Part shown: positions 8,141 through 17,292 of the stretch, in pieces | Layout: every line of letters begins with the position of its first letter | Numbering within the stretch: the stretch's first letter is position 1 | From: Lachnospiraceae bacterium | GTDB lineage: Bacteria > Bacillota > Clostridia > Lachnospirales > Lachnospiraceae | Assembly (NCBI GenBank): GCA_910574745.1 | Contig: CAJTCE010000006.1 | Span: forward strand, 85,239 to 149,238 | Length of the DNA: 64,000 nt | Reading direction: 5' to 3' | Notes under the pieces: generated by a model | What the model saw: only the letters and a program-made list of their open reading frames with translations | Databases searched by the model: none | Told to the model about the DNA's origin: nothing | Position numbers and translations under genes: made by a program

Positions 8141-9358
8141 ATGAACGCTGTTGGTATTGATGTCTCCAAAGGCAAAAGCACTGTCACCATCCGCAGGCCC
8201 GGCGATATTGTCGTCATGTCTCCCCGCGACATTCCGCACACACAATCCGCGATCAATGACCTGATCGATCTGATACGAGGACTTGACGGGGAAACAAAAG
8301 TCTGTATGGAGCACACTGGAAGGTACTATGAACCGATTGCCACATGGCTTTCTGATGCCGGCATCTTTGTCAGTGCAGTAAATCCCATGCTCATCAAAGA
8401 CTTCGGAGATGATTCCCTGCGCTCTCCCAAGACCGACAAGGCCGATTCTAAAAAAATCGCCCGCTATACCCTTGACCGATGGGCAAAACTGAAGCAGTAT
8501 GGAAACATGGATAAAACACGCAACCAACTAAAGACCATGAACCGCCAGTTCGGTTTCTACATGAATCAGAAGACTGCCATGAAGAACAACCTCATTGCCC
8601 TGCTCGACCAGACCTATCCGGGTGCAAATGATTTCTTTGACAGCCCTGCCCGTGAAGACGGCAGCCAGAAATGGGTGGACTTTGTCCATACCTACTGGCA
8701 TGTAGACTGTGTCCGCTCCAAGTCTCTGGATGCCTTTACGGAGCATTACCAGAACTGGTGCAGGCGGAAAGGCTATAACTTTAGCACCGCCAAAGCAGCG
8801 GATATCTATCAGCTTTCCTCTGACATGATCGCCGTATTCCCAAAGGATGACAGCACGAAACTGTTGGTACGGCAGGCTGTGGCAATGCTGGACACCGCTT
8901 CCGCAACCGTGGAATCCCTCCGCCTGAAAATGAACGAAACCGCATCCACACTGCCTGAATACCCTGTTGTTATGGCAATGGACGGCGTGGGCCCTACCCT
9001 TGGCCCACAGCTTATGGCTGAGATCGGGGATGTGACGCGTTTCACACACCGCGGGGCGCTGACCGCTTTTGCCGGTGTTGATCCCGGGAAGAACGATTCC
9101 GGGCAGCATATCCAGAAAAGTGTGCCTACCACAAAGAAAGGTTCTCCTTATCTGCGCAAGACCCTTTTCCAGATCATGGACGGGCTTATCAAGCGTTCCC
9201 CTGCTGATGATGCCGTTTACGCCTTTATGGATAAAAAGCGGGCGCAGGGCAAGCCCTACTATGTCTACATGACTGCCGGGGCAAACAAGTTTCTCCGCAT
9301 TTATTACGGACGGGTAAAGGAATATCTTTCCACGATTGCAGAAACCGAAGAAATTTAA
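8141..9358 (+). CDS. IS110 family transposase (bridge-RNA guided recombinase)
   Basis: 405 aa, full length and without stops, so possibly active. The N-terminal RuvC-like DEDD domain shows VGIDVSKGKS, CMEHTGRYYE and KTDKADSKKIARY. After a helical middle part comes the transposase_20 domain: MDGVGPTLGPQLMAEIGDV, then LTAFAGVDPGKNDSGQ, which holds the catalytic-type serine, and KKGSPYLRKTLF. The ATG at 8141 follows AAAGGAG; an upstream in-frame ATG at 8111 lacks a ribosome site. Large antisense frames over this gene are shadows produced by its GC-rich codons. Confidence 0.95.
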   Translation: MNAVGIDVSKGKSTVTIRRPGDIVVMSPRDIPHTQSAINDLIDLIRGLDGETKVCMEHTGRYYEPIATWLSDAGIFVSAVNPMLIKDFGDDSLRSPKTDKADSKKIARYTLDRWAKLKQYGNMDKTRNQLKTMNRQFGFYMNQKTAMKNNLIALLDQTYPGANDFFDSPAREDGSQKWVDFVHTYWHVDCVRSKSLDAFTEHYQNWCRRKGYNFSTAKAADIYQLSSDMIAVFPKDDSTKLLVRQAVAMLDTASATVESLRLKMNETASTLPEYPVVMAMDGVGPTLGPQLMAEIGDVTRFTHRGALTAFAGVDPGKNDSGQHIQKSVPTTKKGSPYLRKTLFQIMDGLIKRSPADDAVYAFMDKKRAQGKPYYVYMTAGANKFLRIYYGRVKEYLSTIAETEEI

Positions 9359-9479
9359 ATAAATGTTCCCACTTTCCATCAGGCCAGCGTTCTTCGGTGG
9401 TCTTTTTGTAGTGCTTATTTTTCAACCTGTATAAAATTTTCAAAGTTCGCAAATTTCTGCTTGACTTTTTATTTGCAGA

Positions 9480-10367
9480 CTAATTAATAGAAATATCAGC
9501 GCCTACAGATAATATGAAATTTATAACGCTGTCTTTAATTGTAATCGGGAATACACAGAACTGTTTTCCTTTCAGTACAACGGGATTTTCATAAAATTCC
9601 GGCGGAACCATGTCAATATCAATTCCTTCGCCGCTTAATTCCGTTGCAAATAAGCCGTTAATACAATTTGTAAATTCACCTACCGCATCCAACGCGTCCA
9701 AATCAACCCGTTCAAATTCTTCTTCTGCAAAAGGAATCGCAATGGCTAAAAGGCTGTCTTTCGTGCCTGCAAAGCCGGATATGATTTTGTGGTCGCCCTC
9801 TAAAGCCTGCATGGCAAAATTGTCTGCGGACAGCTCGTCCACAAAATAGGCCTTGGAAACATATGCTGAAGAATCAATAATACGTAAAAGGGTTCTTACG
9901 GCAATTCCGCAAAGCCTGTCGTTTAATTCCTCGTTGGCCGGCAGAAATAATTTTACCGTCCGGTCTACATCCCCGCTTACCAGATCATCCATATCCGAAT
10001 GAGTAAAGCCCTGCTCCTCCTGATATGCATTTAATGCCGCATCAACCTGATCTAAAGTCATAAATCCTTTGTCAATGAGAGTCTGGACAAAAACCATATA
10101 AATGTTCCCCTGTTTCTTTAAAAGCTGTGATACCTGTTCCTCTGTCAGGTAACCCTTTTCAACCGCAATATCGCCAAAACGTTTATCCATAATTGCCTGC
10201 AGCTGATTTACCTCATCAGCCTGGGCACTTGTCATAAGCTTTTCTGCTACTGCAATCAATCCTAATTTTACCCTTACTGTTTTTTCATATTCTATGACCT
10301 CAGTAAGCTGTTCCTTTGAAATACGTCCTGCATAAACCAAATAATTTCCGAATATTTGATCGAACAT
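9480..10367 (-). CDS. CheX-like chemotaxis phosphatase domain protein
   Basis: 295 aa. The N-terminal half (to about residue 130) has three repeats of a G-L-Q-type helix pair such as FGDIAVEKGYLTEEQVSQLL, like the helical part of MshE/GspE N-domains. The C-terminal half (about 150-295) resembles CheX, with DLDALDAVGEFTNCINGLFA, where E and N are the residues used by CheX-type phosphatases to remove phosphate from CheY. A GTG and an ATG are adjacent; ATG at 10367 has better spacing (7 nt) from GGAGGG. It was probably followed directly by the CheY-like gene before the IS110 insertion. The stop codon lies right at the likely IS junction, so the last codons could be altered. Confidence 0.8.
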   Translation of the reverse strand: MFDQIFGNYLVYAGRISKEQLTEVIEYEKTVRVKLGLIAVAEKLMTSAQADEVNQLQAIMDKRFGDIAVEKGYLTEEQVSQLLKKQGNIYMVFVQTLIDKGFMTLDQVDAALNAYQEEQGFTHSDMDDLVSGDVDRTVKLFLPANEELNDRLCGIAVRTLLRIIDSSAYVSKAYFVDELSADNFAMQALEGDHKIISGFAGTKDSLLAIAIPFAEEEFERVDLDALDAVGEFTNCINGLFATELSGEGIDIDMVPPEFYENPVVLKGKQFCVFPITIKDSVINFILSVGADISIN

Positions 10368-10457
10368 CACGAAACCCTCCTTCAGTAAATTATAACTATT
10401 TTACAATATATTTATTAAAAAAGATAGTCAATTACGTAATTTTTGCCAAAATTAAGT

Positions 10458-11939
10458 TTATCTGGAAAAATAAGCGTCAAAGACCCTTTTTGCTATGGGA
10501 ACCGCATACTCTCCTCCGGAACCGGCCCCCTCCACAATAATGGTCACGCATACCTGGGGATTTTCAACAGGAGCAAATCCGGTAAACCATGCATGGCTGT
10601 CCGATTTATTCTCACTGTATTCTGCCGATCCGGTTTTACCCGCCGCCGTGTATGACAAGCCTCTCAATCGGGTTGCTGTCCCGTTTTCCACCACGCCTTC
10701 CATTAACCCCGTCAAAAATGCGGCTTCCTCGTTAGTCATAAGCGTGGCATATTTTTCCGGTTCATATTTTTTCACGGTACTGCCGTTATAATTTTCTATT
10801 CTGTCAATCAGATAGGGTTTCATGGCGATCCCGTCATTGGCGATGGCGCCCGTGATCATATTTAACTGCAAAGGCGTAATCTGTGTTTTTCCCTGACCGA
10901 TAACCGTCTGCATGATATCGTAATCCCCTGCATCTGTCCCCAAAACATAGCTTCCCTGAGAAGAAACGATAGGCAGATTCAATTTCCTGTTAAACAACAG
11001 GTCCTCGCAGGTATCCTCCAAGCCTTCCAGCTGTAAAGACAGTCCGATATTGGCAAAAGAGGAATTACAGGATTTCTCAAAGCTTTTCTGAAAATCCAGA
11101 CTGCCATGGCTTGAACCGTGATAACAGTTGATCCTGTGTCCGTTATTGGTAAAGGAGCCGTTACACTGGTAATGGTATCCCGAAGTATCCCCGCCATTCT
11201 GCCTGTAATATGCTAAGGCCGTAATCATTTTGAAGGTTGATCCCGGCGGATACAGCCCCTGGGTAGCCCTGTTCAGCAAAACGCTGCTGGATTCGTCTGC
11301 CACTAAGTCATCCCAGATATCAGCGATTTCATTGGGATCAAAATCCGGTTTGGAAACCATGGCGATAATTCTGCCCGTGGAAGGTTCTGTCACAATAATG
11401 GCGCCGTCATATACTCCCAAGGCTTCATAAGCCGCTCTCTGCACCTCTACATTCAAAGTGGTTATCACATTATCGCCGATATTTTTCTGTGAAGTGATCT
11501 CATTCTGAATTTTTTCCCCAAAAGCAGCATTGGAATTCAGTAATGCCATATTTCCCAAATATTCCACTCCCGTTTTTCCCCTTGTAGAATACCCTACCAC
11601 ATGGGAAAACAAAGAACCATAGGGATAAAGCCTTTCTTCGTTTCCGTCCTCTCCCCGGACAGTCTGGGCAAGGGTCTCGCCGTCGGCAGACAGAATCTGG
11701 CCCCGGATGTTTTTGGACGCCAGAAGCTCCTGTCTGGGATTATAGGAGTTGTTGACCGCCGTTTCACTCTTCGCATAGACAAAATAAATTTCATTGCCGA
11801 TTACAGCAAGCATGCATGCAATAAAAACATAGGTTATGATCCACAATTCCCTGTTTCTGTTTTTCTTTTTTTTCTTTTTTGGCGCTTTATTTTCAGTCAG
11901 GGCTTCTTCCCTGTCATTCTTCCGTTTCTTTCCTGCCAT
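10458..11939 (-). CDS. Class B penicillin-binding protein (transpeptidase, PbpA/FtsI-like)
   Basis: 493 aa. A Lys-rich cytoplasmic start, one membrane helix (LWIITYVFIACMLAVIG), a short N-domain (ASKNIRGQILSADGETLA), and a transpeptidase domain with all three active-site motifs: STFK in YPPGSTFKMI, SCN in FEKSCNSSF, and KTG in AAGKTGSAEY. It cross-links peptidoglycan on the outer face of the membrane. The shortened dimerisation region is like actinobacterial PbpA rather than classical FtsI. The chosen ATG at 11939 follows GGAGGGCG; frames upstream lack a ribosome site. It overlaps the FtsW/RodA-type gene by 26 nt, so the SEDS glycosyltransferase and its PBP partner are made together. Confidence 0.92.
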   Translation of the reverse strand: MAGKKRKNDREEALTENKAPKKKKKKNRNRELWIITYVFIACMLAVIGNEIYFVYAKSETAVNNSYNPRQELLASKNIRGQILSADGETLAQTVRGEDGNEERLYPYGSLFSHVVGYSTRGKTGVEYLGNMALLNSNAAFGEKIQNEITSQKNIGDNVITTLNVEVQRAAYEALGVYDGAIIVTEPSTGRIIAMVSKPDFDPNEIADIWDDLVADESSSVLLNRATQGLYPPGSTFKMITALAYYRQNGGDTSGYHYQCNGSFTNNGHRINCYHGSSHGSLDFQKSFEKSCNSSFANIGLSLQLEGLEDTCEDLLFNRKLNLPIVSSQGSYVLGTDAGDYDIMQTVIGQGKTQITPLQLNMITGAIANDGIAMKPYLIDRIENYNGSTVKKYEPEKYATLMTNEEAAFLTGLMEGVVENGTATRLRGLSYTAAGKTGSAEYSENKSDSHAWFTGFAPVENPQVCVTIIVEGAGSGGEYAVPIAKRVFDAYFSR

Positions 11940-13248
11940 CACGCCCTCCTTCCTCTGCCCTGATACAATAAATTCCCTGAACAATACAGAACATGATCAA
12001 GGTGGAAAGCACACTGCTTCCGCCATAGCTTATAAAGGGCAGGGTAACACCCGTAAGGGGAATAAATCTGGTCCCGCCGCCGATTGTCAGAAAAATCTGG
12101 AATATATAAGTGACAGCCAGACCTGCCGCAATCAGACGGTAATATTCGTTTTTCATTCTCATTGATGCATATATAAAAGCAATAAAGCTGCTTAAGCATA
12201 CAAGAATCAGGCAGATGCTGAAAAACACCCCCAGCTCCTCCGCAACGGCGGAAAAGATAAAATCCTCAGACACATAAGGAATCGCCGTAGGCTCTCCCTG
12301 ATAAAGCCCCATACCGAACCAGCCGCCGGTTCCTATGGCAAAAAGAGACTGGGTTATCTGATAACCGGAACCGTCAATATAACTCCAGGGATCCTGCCAT
12401 GCCAGAATCCTTACCCTTACATGGGAAAATATTTTGGTCGCCACAATACCGGAGCCACAGCCTGCTATGATTCCTAAAATCAGATAAAAATAATTCCTTG
12501 TGGCAACAAATGTCATGGCCACATAAACCACAAAAAAGATAAGTGCGCTTCCCAAATCCTTGGATAAAACAAGAACAATAACATGAACTGCCGCCACCGC
12601 CGTTGTAATGACGACCTGTAAAAAGTCCCTGGACCTGGCATACATTCCCGCCACAAAAAAGACAAACAGGATTTTAACAAATTCTGAAGGCTGGAAGGTA
12701 TACCCGCCAAGAGAATAGGAAATCTTAGAGCCATTGGTTACCGCTCCCAAAATCAATACGATCGCCAGGGCAAACACGCCTACGACGCCATAAGCCCATG
12801 TGAATTTTTCCAGAAAACGAAACTTCTTAATGAGGTAAGGGATGGCAATGCCAAGCAACAGGGATACGGTCACAATCTTAAACTGTCGCTGCGCCCTGTC
12901 AAAATCCAGCCTCGTAAGCATGACAAAACCGATAGACAGAAGCATACACATATTATTGATCAAAAGTCTGCTGGCATCCTTATAGATTGCCCTGAACAGC
13001 GCGATTGTGGCGAATAAAAGAATCTGCTGAAAGCCGTAAAAAATAATATAACTCAAATCGCTTGTTTCCAGACAAATGGCGGCAAAGGATACAAAATGCA
13101 CGATAAACATACAGATGATCTGCCTTGTATAAATACCTTCCTTTTTTTCTTCATTCCGCCCCCTGAATGCCGCAAAGGATTCGTAAGTATAAAATGCCAT
13201 AAAGACTGCAATTACATATTTGGATAAATCGGATATAACATATGCCAT
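11914..13248 (-). CDS. FtsW/RodA/SpoVE family SEDS glycosyltransferase
   Basis: 444 aa with about ten membrane segments. The SEDS signatures are visible: GYTFQPSEFVKILFVFF, the DLGSALIFF segment with the catalytic-type Asp, GIIAGCGSGI, YVSEDFIFSAVAEELG, and IPLTGVTLPFISYGGSS at the end. It polymerises lipid II together with the class B PBP encoded next. FtsW, RodA and SpoVE cannot be separated by eye; pairing with a short class B PBP fits a RodA/PbpA-like division or spore-cortex pair. ATG at 13248 lies 2 nt after the stop of the U32 gene with a weak ribosome site, suggesting coupling. Confidence 0.92.
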   Translation of the reverse strand: MAYVISDLSKYVIAVFMAFYTYESFAAFRGRNEEKKEGIYTRQIICMFIVHFVSFAAICLETSDLSYIIFYGFQQILLFATIALFRAIYKDASRLLINNMCMLLSIGFVMLTRLDFDRAQRQFKIVTVSLLLGIAIPYLIKKFRFLEKFTWAYGVVGVFALAIVLILGAVTNGSKISYSLGGYTFQPSEFVKILFVFFVAGMYARSRDFLQVVITTAVAAVHVIVLVLSKDLGSALIFFVVYVAMTFVATRNYFYLILGIIAGCGSGIVATKIFSHVRVRILAWQDPWSYIDGSGYQITQSLFAIGTGGWFGMGLYQGEPTAIPYVSEDFIFSAVAEELGVFFSICLILVCLSSFIAFIYASMRMKNEYYRLIAAGLAVTYIFQIFLTIGGGTRFIPLTGVTLPFISYGGSSVLSTLIMFCIVQGIYCIRAEEGGRDGRKETEE

Positions 13249-13250
13249 TG

Positions 13251-15578
13251 TTACTCAATACCTTTCTTAAAATGCCCTTTGGTATATTCAAAGGGAGCAG
13301 GCGCTGTGCCTCCCAGAAAACAGGAAAGTACTTCTTTTACTCTTTGGGAGCCTTCAACCGTAAAGACAATTCTATACATATCACATACTATTTCCTTCAT
13401 TTCTTCATAAAGATACAAAGGAATGCTGTTATAAACCGTATTTTGACATATGGGACAAAAATTTACAACAGGAAGCTTTTTCCCCATTCTGTCCCTTAAA
13501 TAGGTCGTGCCGTTTTTCCCGTCACATCTGTGGAAGGTTTTCTTCACGCAGCCTGCCGACTGCATAAAGGGAACATATCCGTAAACCGAATATTCTGTTC
13601 TTAACTCCTGTAATTCTTTGCTTGCGGTAAGCTGTCCCTTAAGCTCTTTCCATTCATACCGGTTCAATTCATAGGGGGCCACAAAATTCTTTACGCCCTG
13701 CTTGTACAAAAATAAAGCCGCTTTATGATTTGCCGTATACAGACTGTAATCGGCAGTCAGCAATTTATCTCCAGGGGCAAATCCCTCTTGTTCCAGTCGT
13801 TTTTTTATATATTCCAACGCGTCGAGACCGCCACAGTAAAAGCCGTCAAACAACTCCAATTCTTCTTTATGAAAATACCTGTCCAGATATTCTGCGGCCG
13901 CTTTTCTAAAAACCGGAGGCAGGGTTAAGTGAATGGAAATCCCCATCCCCTTCAGCTTACGAATATCCTTTTTTATATCCGGCATATTTTCTAATATCGG
14001 AAATCCCAGCTCCAATGCGGATATATGTGTATTTTTTTCTTTTTCACGGTCTTCTTTAGGATCTTTATTGACATTGTAAGACAAATCCCGCCCGTTTATC
14101 CATGAAACAACATCATTCAGCTGTCCGGTTGTGGAAACCGCTATAGTGAATTCCATTTTTTCTGACGGTACCCTTTTCCTTCGGACGCCGACATTATCTG
14201 AAATCTCTTTTTCTTCAGCCCTGTCCGCTTCTTCGCTTCTTTTTTTGTAATGCCAGTCTTCCGTTCTTTTGTAATGCCACGTTAACAGACTTTCCATTTC
14301 TTTAAGGGCATTTCTTCTCAATTCATTGATTTCTTTCAACGGCACGAAAACCTCTCCGCTCATTATAACCGAAACATCGGAAAAATAAAATGCTGTATTC
14401 CCCGTCTTTAAAAGCTGTTTTTTGACATCCTCTGCCGTAACCGGCCGTTTCTGTGCCTTTTGTACCGGATTTGTTCCACGACAAGTAACACCGTTTCCTT
14501 TTTTATCACAGATTTCAAGCGTTATGATTTTTCCTGCATTGACAGATATGCGGCATTGCAACTCTATTTTTTTGTCTTTATCCAGAAACTTCTCTTTTAA
14601 AAAGGAAAACTGCTTTTCATCGCCGGTTTCATAGCCCGGTTTTTGAATGGTAACCATTTCTCTTCCGTTGTGACGGTAATAATAGCCTGTTTCCAGACTG
14701 GTGCGCACATACAGACTCTGCAAAAACTCTAAGTCCTTCCGAAACTCCTCTGATTCCGTCAGTCCCTTTCCAAGGCCTTCCTTTCCGTTTTTTCCACTCT
14801 CATAAAGGTCTATATATTTCCGGTAAACGGAAGTAACTCCCGCCACATAATAGGGATTTTTCATTCTGCCTTCAATTTTAAAGGAATCAACGCCTGCATC
14901 CATCAGCTTGTCTATAATGGGAAGCGTGCACATATCTTTCAGGCTGAAAGGATAAACTTCTTTTTGATCAAACACGGAATAAGGAAGCCTGCAGGGTCCT
15001 GCACATCTTCCCCTGTTTCCGCTTCTTCCTCCCAAAAAACTGCTGAAAAGGCATTGACCTGAATAGGAATAGCACATGGCCCCGTGAATAAATGTCTCAA
15101 TTTCCAATCCTGTTTCCTTTTTGATTTCCAAAAGTTCATCCAGAGAAAGCTCTCTTGCCGGCACAACGCGGCTGACGCCGTATTCCTTTAAACATTCGGC
15201 GCCGTATTTTCCCGTAATGCACATCTGGGTGCTGGCGTGTAATGCCAAATACGGAAAATTTTCTTTTATGACTTCCAATGCTCCAAAGTCCTGAACGATT
15301 ACGCCATCCAGTCCCGCTTCGTAGAGAGGCCCCAGAAAGGGGCATAATCCTTCCAGCTCCCGTTCCTTAATCAGTGTATTGACCGTTAAATAGACCCCTA
15401 CGTTAAACAGATGGGCATAATCAATTGCCCTGCACAGTTCCTCTTTTGAAAAGTTAGAGGCGTAAGCCCTTGCACCATATTCTTCTCCGCCTAAATATAC
15501 CGCATCCGCACCGGCATTTATGGCCGCCCGAAAGCAGTCCATATCTCCGGCAGGCGCTAATAATTCCACTTTACCCAA
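13251..15578 (-). CDS. U32 family peptidase-like RNA hydroxylation protein, long form
   Basis: 775 aa. The N-terminal U32 domain starts KVELLAPAGDMDCFRAAINA and has the cysteine signature around residue 175-200 (GNRGRCAGPCRLPY) that in RlhA/TrhP holds an iron-sulfur cluster. RlhA and TrhP make 5-hydroxycytidine in 23S rRNA and 5-hydroxyuridine in tRNA with prephenate-derived carbon; which one applies here is not known. Residues about 300-450 fit the DUF3656-type insert of long members. A second cysteine group lies near the C-terminus (CVKKTFHRC, then FCPICQ). The start is TTG at 15578 with GGAGA 6-7 nt upstream, giving the family start MGKVELLAPA. A terminator separates it from zapA. Confidence 0.88.
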   Translation of the reverse strand: MGKVELLAPAGDMDCFRAAINAGADAVYLGGEEYGARAYASNFSKEELCRAIDYAHLFNVGVYLTVNTLIKERELEGLCPFLGPLYEAGLDGVIVQDFGALEVIKENFPYLALHASTQMCITGKYGAECLKEYGVSRVVPARELSLDELLEIKKETGLEIETFIHGAMCYSYSGQCLFSSFLGGRSGNRGRCAGPCRLPYSVFDQKEVYPFSLKDMCTLPIIDKLMDAGVDSFKIEGRMKNPYYVAGVTSVYRKYIDLYESGKNGKEGLGKGLTESEEFRKDLEFLQSLYVRTSLETGYYYRHNGREMVTIQKPGYETGDEKQFSFLKEKFLDKDKKIELQCRISVNAGKIITLEICDKKGNGVTCRGTNPVQKAQKRPVTAEDVKKQLLKTGNTAFYFSDVSVIMSGEVFVPLKEINELRRNALKEMESLLTWHYKRTEDWHYKKRSEEADRAEEKEISDNVGVRRKRVPSEKMEFTIAVSTTGQLNDVVSWINGRDLSYNVNKDPKEDREKEKNTHISALELGFPILENMPDIKKDIRKLKGMGISIHLTLPPVFRKAAAEYLDRYFHKEELELFDGFYCGGLDALEYIKKRLEQEGFAPGDKLLTADYSLYTANHKAALFLYKQGVKNFVAPYELNRYEWKELKGQLTASKELQELRTEYSVYGYVPFMQSAGCVKKTFHRCDGKNGTTYLRDRMGKKLPVVNFCPICQNTVYNSIPLYLYEEMKEIVCDMYRIVFTVEGSQRVKEVLSCFLGGTAPAPFEYTKGHFKKGIE

Positions 15579-15601
15579 TCTCTTTCTCCGTTATCGTTTC
15601 T

Positions 15602-15637
15602 AAAGAAAAAGGCTGTTGCAAAGTATTTGCAACAACC
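15602..15637 (-). terminator. Intrinsic terminator after zapA
   Basis: On the minus strand a 12-pair stem with one mismatch (halves containing TTGTTGCAAA and TTTGCAACA, loop TAC) is followed by TTTTTC. It lies between zapA and the U32 gene, so the U32-SEDS-PBP run may need its own promoter or rely on read-through. Confidence 0.8.
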
Positions 15638-15665
15638 CATATGAATTTGCTGATACTTATTTTCT

Positions 15666-16070
15666 CTATTTGGCTCCCTTTAATTCCGCTTCCAGACGCA
15701 CAATCTTTTTGGTGCCCTCATTGATTTCTCCCTGCATGGATTTCATGGTCTTTTCCGTACTTTCCAGCTTAATCTGGGTAGAAATCAGCTCATGCTTTAA
15801 ATCATATAATTCTTTTTCCTTCCGCTCCAGTTCATCCTCTAGCTTTGAAATCTTCTTTTTGGCCTGAAAATAATCATCCGCTATATTAAGCTGCAGCAAA
15901 ACATTTTTGGAATCTACGGATTGCTTGCGGTAACTCTCGATTTTGTTGTATTCCGCAAGCTTATTATTAATATAAATGGCAACTCTCTGCAGATACTCTT
16001 CACTTTCATTTCCACTAAGTGTAAATACCTTTCCGCCTATCATCACTTCTGTTTCGGTTTTTGTTGACAT
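15666..16070 (-). CDS. zapA: Cell division protein ZapA
   Basis: 134 aa. The N-terminal ZapA domain reads TEVMIGGKVFTLSGNESEEY, followed by LQRVAIYINNKLAEYN and LLQLNIADDYFQAKKKI. The C-terminal half is a long coiled coil. ZapA tetramers cross-link FtsZ filaments at the division ring. The chosen ATG at 16070 follows GAGAAGGATC; the frame is open further upstream but without a ribosome site. It lies between ruvB and the U32 gene, an order often seen in Clostridia. Confidence 0.93.
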   Translation of the reverse strand: MSTKTETEVMIGGKVFTLSGNESEEYLQRVAIYINNKLAEYNKIESYRKQSVDSKNVLLQLNIADDYFQAKKKISKLEDELERKEKELYDLKHELISTQIKLESTEKTMKSMQGEINEGTKKIVRLEAELKGAK

Positions 16071-16194
16071 GATCCTTCTCCCCTGTATGCCAGCACAAGA
16101 TGTGCCCACTTATCTCCGCATAGATACAACATCTATTATAACAAAATCCGAGTAGAAAACAACCGTTTTCGGGATAAATTTATGTTTTTTTGCT

Positions 16195-17193
16195 TTATTC
16201 AGGCTCCTTTAACCCAAAATGCAGATATGCCAGAGGCGTTACAACCCTTCCTCTGGGCGTTCTGTTAATCAATCCGTTTTTAATCAGATAGGGTTCATTA
16301 ACATCCTCTATGGTTCCCGGGTCCTCGCCCGTTGCCGCCGCAAGTGTGTCCAGACCTACGGGACCACCGCCGAATTTTTCAATCATTGTCATCAAGAGAT
16401 TCCTGTCCACATGGTCAAGGCCCAGCTTGTCCACATCCAAAAGGTCTAAGGCCTCAATTGCCACCTTTTCGGTAATCACGCCGTCAAAACGCACCTGGGC
16501 AAAATCCCGGACTCTCTTTAATACCCTGTTGGCAAGCCTTGGAGTTCCCCTGCTTCTTCGCGCCAGTTCCACGGCTCCTTCCGGCTCGATTTCCACCTGA
16601 AGGATTCCGGCGGAATGCATAATAATTTTTACCAGTTCTTCGACGCTGTAAAATTCCAGCCGGTTAATAACGCCAAACCTGTCACGCAGCGGAGCAGATA
16701 AAAGCCCCGCCCTGGTGGTAGCTCCCACAAGGGTAAACTTCGGCAGATCCAGACGAATGGATTTTGCCGTAGGCCCCTTTCCGATCATAATATCAATACA
16801 ATAATCCTCCATGGCGGGATATAAAACCTCTTCCACCTGACGGTTGAGCCGGTGTATTTCATCTACGAACAATACATCCCCGTCGGAAAGCCCGTTTAAA
16901 ATCGCCGCCATATCTCCCGGCTTTTCAATTGCCGGTCCGCTTGTAACCTTGATATGGGTGCCCATTTCATTAGCGATGACCCCTGCAAGGGTTGTCTTAC
17001 CAAGCCCCGGCGGTCCGTAAAACAAAACGTGATCCAGGGGGTCATTTCGTCTTTTTGCCGCTTCAATATAAATTTTCAGGGTTTCCTTCGCCTTGGACTG
17101 ACCGATATAATCGTCCATTTTCTGGGGACGCAGGGTTCCTTCTATTTTCTGATCCTCTTCCGTAAGGGAGGTTTCAATGATTCTCGGTGCCAT
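16195..17193 (-). CDS. ruvB: Holliday junction DNA helicase RuvB
   Basis: 332 aa, normal length. Walker A is GPPGLGKTT, Walker B is LFVDEIHRL, and sensor 1 is [19 protein letters not shown]; the C-terminal winged helix ends [14 protein letters not shown]. RuvB hexamers drive branch migration of Holliday junctions loaded by RuvA. ATG at 17193 follows AAAGGA. Unusually, an unrelated gene of about 191 codons lies between ruvA and ruvB. Confidence 0.98.
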   Translation of the reverse strand: MAPRIIETSLTEEDQKIEGTLRPQKMDDYIGQSKAKETLKIYIEAAKRRNDPLDHVLFYGPPGLGKTTLAGVIANEMGTHIKVTSGPAIEKPGDMAAILNGLSDGDVLFVDEIHRLNRQVEEVLYPAMEDYCIDIMIGKGPTAKSIRLDLPKFTLVGATTRAGLLSAPLRDRFGVINRLEFYSVEELVKIIMHSAGILQVEIEPEGAVELARRSRGTPRLANRVLKRVRDFAQVRFDGVITEKVAIEALDLLDVDKLGLDHVDRNLLMTMIEKFGGGPVGLDTLAAATGEDPGTIEDVNEPYLIKNGLINRTPRGRVVTPLAYLHFGLKEPE

Positions 17194-17292
17194 GTGATAT
17201 CCTTTTTATTAAAAATTTATTTGCTGTCTGTTTTATCTGCTGTCTAATTCGATTGCTGCCTGATAATTCTGCAAACCGGAATTTATTAGATA

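Larger units (their letters stand above)
7880..9479 (+). mobile_element. IS110-family insertion sequence (ends approximate)
   Basis: A transposase of the IS110 type with a structured non-coding left side of about 250 nt and a short right side of about 120 nt. The unit sits between a CheX-like and a CheY-like gene of opposite strand, and its GC content is visibly higher than its neighbours. IS110 elements usually lack terminal inverted repeats and long target duplications, and none was found, so the exact ends cannot be read. The left end must lie between the CheY ribosome site (about 7871) and the structured RNA region; the right end lies between 9359 and the CheX stop at 9480-9482. Confidence 0.8.

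Noticed and set aside
7975-8316. 113-codon minus-strand ORF across the IS110 left end
   Set aside because: It crosses the structured non-coding region and the transposase start, and shows no protein-like pattern.
8114-9379. Large antisense ORFs opposite the IS110 transposase
   Set aside because: No ribosome sites and no recognisable domains; they mirror the codon pattern of the transposase gene.
7895-9480. Terminal inverted repeats or target duplication of the IS110 element
   Set aside because: No matching ends were found; IS110 elements usually lack both, so short shared TTAAT or TATTT strings were judged chance.
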